Source: Candidatus Woesearchaeota archaeon (GTDB lineage Archaea; Nanobdellota; Nanobdellia; Woesearchaeales; ARS49). From it: a stretch of 8,230 nucleotides of DNA. Under the pieces are notes generated by a model that was not told the origin of the DNA, searched no databases, and was given only the letters and a program-made list of their open reading frames with translations. The DNA lies in the NCBI GenBank assembly GCA_023261345.1, contig JAHFPE010000021.1:1-8230 (forward strand). Reading direction: 5' to 3'. A program made the position numbers and the translations under genes. Positions 5,876 through 8,230 of this stretch are shown here, in pieces; within the stretch, counting starts at the first letter, position 1; each line of letters starts with the position of its first letter.

Positions 5876-6984
5876 GATTTTTTGCAGTCATAACAGTATT
5901 CGCTCTCTTGGTTTTTGCTGGTTGTGGAGGCGGAGAAGTATTATTTTTGAATCAAGATAGTGCGGGTGGTGGCGGGGGAAGTGGGGGTACTATTCTGATT
6001 GCGGCAAGCAATTCTCCATTCATTTCTTTTGAAACAAATGGGGGTAGAGGAGAAACAAGAACTCTATCTGGAGGAAACGGCGCACAGGGAGTTATTTATT
6101 TTCAAACTCCTGAAACTGCTGTGTGCGCACCAAGAATTTTCACAAGAGACCAAGTTCGTAATACAGTAATTGTTCTTTCCAACGGTTCACTCGTGCCCGC
6201 AATAAGTGAGAAAGGTCTTCTTTTACATGACGCAATTGGAAAAGGAACATTTTTAATGAATCGCTCATCTTTAACGCTTAGTGCATGGATAAATCTAAAA
6301 GAATACTCAAAAGGAAATCCTTCACTTAGCCATTCAACAATCATAGCGCAATGGGGAAACATTAATCTTGGCAATGCAGCATATGGACTTACAATTGAAC
6401 CAACTGGCAAGGTGAGATTTGAAGTTTCAAAGCATGGAAACGATGAAACTCGCGCAATTTCAGATAGCAGTGTATCTCTTAACACTTGGCATCATGTGGC
6501 TGGAAGATACAACGGAACAACTCTGCAAATTTTTGTTGATGGAATACCAGATGGCGCTTCTACTGCCTTCACGGGCCTTATCTTTAACACTTCAATTCAG
6601 TTTAGTCTCGGAGCACATGAAGCGCCAGGGCTTCTTGGTTTTTTCAACGGTGCACTCGATGAGATACGTATTTACAACAGGGCACTTTCTGACGATGATA
6701 TTGCAGTTCTAGGAAATAGAAGCGTACGTGCAGCAATTTCAAACTCTTTTTATCATCTGCACATTCACAATAATGGTTCGTGCGCGCCTGACATGATCTT
6801 TCCACTCAATGCAAGTGATCCTGATGATGAAGAACCAACATTTCAGTTCATTCCAGAATTGCCGCACACAATAACAAACGAAGAAGCAATCGCGAGCAGA
6901 AATGAAGGAATAGGCATTACTGTTCAAGTGAATGACAGTGGAAATCTGGTGGACTGGCAAAGGGTTGTTGTTCAGGTGAGATAA
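5872..6984 (+). CDS. Putative secreted lipoprotein with Gly-rich unit, LamG-like domain and Ig-like C-terminus
   Basis: This protein has 370 residues. Residues 1-18 look like a lipoprotein signal peptide: MRFF, a hydrophobic core, then FAGC with Cys18 as possible lipid site. Residues 31-72 form one Gly-rich beta unit (GGTILIAASNSPFISFETNGGRG) like those ending the preceding protein. Residues about 110-280 match a LamG/concanavalin-like domain (LamG_3): SLTLSAWI, SLNTWHHVAGRYNGTTLQIFVDG, and the closing ALDEIRIYNRALSDDDI. Residues about 303-370 (NASDPDDEEPTFQF ... ITVQVNDSGN) resemble a cadherin/Ig-like repeat. LamG domains commonly bind glycans or proteins, so surface adhesion is plausible. 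Its start overlaps the upstream stop as ATGA, implying coupling. It could instead be the remainder of a single ancestral gene broken by a frameshift, since the Gly-rich region straddles the junction. Confidence 0.78.
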   Translation: MRFFAVITVFALLVFAGCGGGEVLFLNQDSAGGGGGSGGTILIAASNSPFISFETNGGRGETRTLSGGNGAQGVIYFQTPETAVCAPRIFTRDQVRNTVIVLSNGSLVPAISEKGLLLHDAIGKGTFLMNRSSLTLSAWINLKEYSKGNPSLSHSTIIAQWGNINLGNAAYGLTIEPTGKVRFEVSKHGNDETRAISDSSVSLNTWHHVAGRYNGTTLQIFVDGIPDGASTAFTGLIFNTSIQFSLGAHEAPGLLGFFNGALDEIRIYNRALSDDDIAVLGNRSVRAAISNSFYHLHIHNNGSCAPDMIFPLNASDPDDEEPTFQFIPELPHTITNEEAIASRNEGIGITVQVNDSGNLVDWQRVVVQVR

Positions 6985-6995
6985 TTGCAAGTTAT

Positions 6996-7003
6996 GTTTT
7001 TTT
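6996..7003 (+). terminator. T-tract after the surface protein operon
   Basis: An uninterrupted run of T residues starts 12 bases after the stop at 6984. Oligo-T tracts on the coding strand are enough to terminate archaeal RNA polymerase. Confidence 0.45.
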
Positions 7004-7034
7004 ATTATTCTATGGTTCTTTATTTGTTGAGATT

Positions 7035-7058
7035 ACCCACCGCTTGCGGTGACTGGGT
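7035..7058. repeat. GC-rich hairpin
   Basis: CACCG-CTTG-CGGTG (7038-7051) is a five-pair stem with a CTTG tetraloop. The flanking ACC (7035-7037) and GGT (7056-7058) can extend it across a bulge. Confidence 0.6.
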
Positions 7059-7067
7059 GAGGGACGC

Positions 7068-7089
7068 GAGAATTCTCTTAGGTATTCTC
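7068..7089. repeat. Short AT-rich inverted repeat
   Basis: GAGAAT (7068-7073) pairs with ATTCTC (7084-7089) around a 10-base loop. GAGAATTCTC at 7068-7077 is also self-complementary, so two folds are possible. Confidence 0.4.
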
Positions 7090-7099
7090 AAAATTCAAG

Positions 7100-7162
7100 A
7101 ACTCAATGACAGGTACCAGCGGATACCCCACCCATTGGGACGAGTGGGTTCTTCATTGAGTT
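7100..7162. repeat. Long inverted repeat with nested hairpins
   Basis: AACTCAATGA (7100-7109) and TCATTGAGTT (7153-7162) are exact reverse complements. Between them lie GGTA/TACC (7112-7115 with 7124-7127) and CCCAC/GTGGG (7127-7131 with 7144-7148), with a further CCCATTGGG inside. The compound structure recalls the ends of IS200/IS605-type elements or a structured RNA. No transposase is nearby. Confidence 0.6.
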
Positions 7163-7224
7163 AATTTCTCCAGACACGCGCGTTATTGATTTTGTTCCTT
7201 TAAAGTAACTAAATAAGAGTAACA

Positions 7225-7271
7225 TTTAAATACTTTGACAAATACTAATATAATCACATCCAAAGTATAAT
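7225..7271 (+). promoter_or_regulatory. Candidate promoter region of the sigma-like gene
   Basis: Three TATA-like boxes are present: TTTAAATA (7225-7232, close to archaeal consensus), TAATATAAT (7246-7254) and AGTATAAT (7264-7271). By the usual 25-27 base spacing the first would give a leader of about 38 bases, the second a start at the ATG at 7278, and the third a nearly leaderless transcript for the ATG at 7292. The sequence alone does not decide between them. Confidence 0.4.
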
Positions 7272-7277
7272 CTTCGA

Positions 7278-7295
7278 ATGAAGCGAACAAAATGA
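7278..7295 (+). CDS. Possible five-codon upstream ORF (MKRTK)
   Basis: ATG at 7278 opens a frame of five codons whose TGA overlaps the sigma-like gene's ATG as ATGA. If the transcript starts upstream of it, translation of this peptide would be coupled to the main gene. It has no ribosome-binding site and could be chance. Confidence 0.2.
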   Translation: MKRTK

Positions 7296-7909
7296 AAAAT
7301 GAACCCATTGTAACTCAACCAATCGAAATAGAAAGCCAAGCCATACTTCCAGAATCGTACTCGATTACAAAAGTACAATTCGATAGATTTCGGTACGTGA
7401 CTCGACGTACCATATATTCTCAGTTCCACACATCTCCTATTCAACTTCGTAGGGATATGGTTGAAGCTGCAGTAAATAAACTCCCAGAATGTTTTGAAGA
7501 TTATGAGGAAAGGGGGTGTTTTAATGGTTGGGTGACAGTCCTTGCGTTGAATAGTTCACGGAATATTGCGAAAGCATACTTGCACCACAATCGAAAATAT
7601 CCTAGTGTTCGTTTTTCAGATCTTCCTCCTTCTGAAATGCCAGCGGGGGCATCCACTCCGCTTGATGCAATGATTGATGAGGAAGAAAGTATTTCGCATC
7701 CTGAAAGAGTCAACAGAATTCTAAACAGTCTTTCTCTTGGTCAGAGAAAAGTTATTCGAATGCGATATGGATTTGATGGACCGGAGAAGAGTGTTGCAGA
7801 AGTTGCAAATGCATTGGGAATTCCTATTGGTACAATTAAAACACGTAGTGCAGCTGCTATGAACCGTCTACGTGAATTACTAAAAACAGAATTTTCACGC
7901 AATTACTAA
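7292..7909 (+). CDS. Sigma-70/ECF-like RNA polymerase sigma factor homologue
   Basis: This 205-residue protein has the two-domain plan of a bacterial group 4 sigma factor. Residues about 33-102 resemble region 2: an Arg-rich helix, DMVEAAVNKL (55-64) where bacteria have D(L/M)VQExFLxL, then FNGWVTVLALNSSRNIAKAYLHHNRK, matching the F..WL..IA.N...D..R pattern. A linker (103-138) with Pro and acidic residues follows. Residues about 139-197 match region 4, with LSLGQRKVIRMRYGF and the helix-turn-helix SVAEVANALGIPIGTIKTRSAAAMNRLREL. In bacteria these domains bind the core polymerase clamp and the -10/-35 DNA. Archaea normally use TBP and TFB, so the role here is unknown: an alternative initiation factor, a DNA-binding regulator, or a gene gained from bacteria. 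The roughly 32-residue N-terminal extension is unassigned. The ATG at 7292 is preferred; no Shine-Dalgarno site is visible. Confidence 0.85.
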   Translation: MKNEPIVTQPIEIESQAILPESYSITKVQFDRFRYVTRRTIYSQFHTSPIQLRRDMVEAAVNKLPECFEDYEERGCFNGWVTVLALNSSRNIAKAYLHHNRKYPSVRFSDLPPSEMPAGASTPLDAMIDEEESISHPERVNRILNSLSLGQRKVIRMRYGFDGPEKSVAEVANALGIPIGTIKTRSAAAMNRLRELLKTEFSRNY

Positions 7910-7916
7910 AAAAAAT
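7907..7916 (-). terminator. A8/T8 tract between convergent genes
   Basis: Eight A residues at 7908-7915, overlapping the stop codon of the sigma-like gene, read as T8 on the minus strand. This could end transcription coming from the tRNA gene side. No T-tract follows the sigma-like gene on the plus strand. Confidence 0.35.
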
Positions 7917-7926
7917 TGCGGCATTC

Positions 7927-7950
7927 AATTTATTGCGACGGACAGGATTC
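7927..7950. repeat. Direct repeat copy 1: duplicate of the tRNA-Leu 3' end
   Basis: These 24 bases are identical to 8053-8076, which include the discriminator, the 3' acceptor strand and part of the T arm of tRNA-Leu plus flanking bases. With one substitution and one indel the similarity extends about six bases further to the left (7920 against 8047). It is the outer copy, 126 bases from the other. Confidence 0.85.
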
Positions 7951-8052
7951 TCTAAAGCACAGCGGTGCGAGGGGTGCCAAAAACGCGATCTTCGTTTTTG
8001 AGCACGTTCGAATCCTGCGGTGTGGCGTAACCCGATGCGCGAAAACGCCATT
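7951..8052. other. Small hairpin-rich insert between tRNA-end direct repeats
   Basis: The segment is bounded by direct copies of the tRNA-Leu 3' end. It contains a strong stem-loop (7974-8005), a TGGCGT/ACGCCA inverted repeat (8023-8028 with 8045-8050), and an inverted near-copy of the tRNA T arm (GTTCGAATCCTG, 8006-8017). It is too short to encode an integrase. It looks like a small non-autonomous element or the scar of a larger one that integrated at the tRNA 3' end. Confidence 0.45.
7974..8005. repeat. Strong stem-loop inside the insert
   Basis: GTGCCAAAAACG (7974-7985) pairs with CGTTTTTG-A-GCAC (7993-8005), twelve pairs with one bulged A and a seven-base loop. It may act as a transcription barrier between the convergent sigma-like and tRNA genes. 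Confidence 0.7.
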
Positions 8053-8076
8053 AATTTATTGCGACGGACAGGATTC
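8053..8076. repeat. Direct repeat copy 2: tRNA-Leu 3' end (att-like)
   Basis: This is the copy that forms part of the tRNA gene: bases 8060-8076 are the discriminator, the 3' acceptor strand and part of the T arm, and 8053-8059 is downstream flank. It matches 7927-7950 exactly. The arrangement is that of attachment sites left by integration into a tRNA gene. Confidence 0.75.
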
Positions 8077-8143
8077 GAACCTGCGTAAGCACTAAGCCAC
8101 TGGCTCCTGAAGCCAGCCCGTTTGGCCACTCCGGCACCTCCGC
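8060..8143 (-). tRNA. tRNA-Leu (anticodon CAG), type II
   Basis: Read on the minus strand this folds as an 84-base cloverleaf. Acceptor GCGGAGG/CCGTCGC has five Watson-Crick pairs, one G-U and one A-G mismatch. The D arm is CCG/CGG with the GG pair in the loop. The anticodon stem CTGGC/GCCAG encloses loop TTCAGGA, giving anticodon CAG, which reads the leucine codon CUG. A 15-base variable arm makes it type II, as expected for Leu. The T arm is GCAGG-TTCGAAT-CCTGT. The discriminator is A and CCA is not encoded. The acceptor mismatch is unusual and may result from replacement of the 3' end by an integrating element. Confidence 0.93.
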
Positions 8144-8199
8144 ATAAAAATCCTAAAGTAAGTTCTGCAATTTGTTACGCAAAGAAAGTTCAACATACT

Positions 8200-8206
8200 C
8201 TTAAAG
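8200..8206 (+). promoter_or_regulatory. Possible TATA-like box for a gene starting at the window edge
   Basis: CTTAAAG is centred about 25-26 bases before an ATG at 8228-8230, the last three bases of the window. The spacing matches the leaderless pattern seen for other genes here, but the coding sequence lies outside the window. Confidence 0.25.
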
Positions 8207-8230
8207 CTACGCTAAAAAAAAGATCTCATG

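Larger units (their letters stand above)
6985..7291. other. Non-coding, hairpin-rich region upstream of the sigma-like gene
   Basis: No coding sequence is supported in these 307 bases. A T-rich run at 6996-7003 probably ends transcription of the surface operon. Three inverted repeats follow between 7035 and 7162 (listed separately). From about 7190 to 7291 the sequence is very AT-rich and holds several TATA-like boxes and a five-codon open frame before the sigma-like gene. Confidence 0.6.

Noticed and set aside
7235..7271. Exact bacterial -35 (TTGACA, 7235-7240) and -10 (TATAAT, 7249-7254 and 7266-7271) hexamers upstream of the sigma-like gene
   Set aside because: Spacings are 8 and 25 bases rather than about 17, the region is very AT-rich, and ECF-type sigma factors do not use these hexamers. 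Archaeal TATA boxes explain them better.
7927..8076. CRISPR-like array
   Set aside because: There are only two direct repeats, and they are explained by the tRNA 3' end; no regular spacers are seen.
7857..8129. Minus-strand open frame of 90 codons across the tRNA and insert
   Set aside because: It covers the tRNA gene and its duplicated 3' end; the repeated NPVRRNKL peptide is just the translation of that duplication.

Overview
The window looks like a piece of an uncultivated archaeal genome, most likely a DPANN lineage (Woesearchaeota/Pacearchaeota-like). The archaeal assignment rests on the exosome genes rrp4-rrp41-rrp42, an archaeal/eukaryal-type RNA polymerase subunit K (Rpo6), a type II tRNA-Leu without an encoded CCA, and TATA-like boxes about 26 nt upstream of several start codons. 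The DPANN assignment is weaker. It rests on the look of the surface protein at 3902-5875, whose single N-terminal membrane segment and following Cys/QGG-containing segment resemble surface proteins I associate with that group.

Layout. Positions 1-1977 hold an RNA-processing and transcription cluster on the plus strand: the end of rrp4, then rrp41, rrp42 and rpoK, tightly packed. Shine-Dalgarno sites precede rrp41 and rrp42. Positions 1978-2313 are non-coding and full of hairpins, with a TATA-like box at one end and a terminator-like hairpin plus T-tract at the other, so they may encode a small structured RNA. At 2314-3075 (minus) is a classical short-chain dehydrogenase. It is divergent from a HhH-GPD base-excision-repair glycosylase/endonuclease III homologue at 3143-3829. 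Positions 3902-6984 carry two ATGA-overlapping surface protein genes. The first encodes a membrane-anchored protein ending in a Gly-rich repeat region. The second encodes a putative lipoprotein that begins with one more Gly-rich unit, then a LamG-like domain and an Ig/cadherin-like C-terminus.

Positions 6985-7291 are a second hairpin-rich non-coding stretch. At 7292-7909 is the most striking gene: a 205-residue protein with the regions 2 and 4 of a bacterial sigma-70/ECF sigma factor, unexpected in an organism with archaeal RNA polymerase subunits and TATA-type promoters. Positions 7910-8059 hold a roughly 126-bp hairpin-rich segment flanked by direct copies of the 3' end of tRNA-Leu(CAG), whose gene follows on the minus strand (8060-8143). 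The last bases may carry the promoter and start codon of another plus-strand gene.

How the parts fit: Rrp4, Rrp41 and Rrp42 form the 3'-5' RNA-degrading exosome, and RpoK is part of the core polymerase. The two large surface proteins are probably co-translated and displayed together outside the cell. The other genes look like single transcription units. All functional calls are from reading the sequence; no database search was possible.
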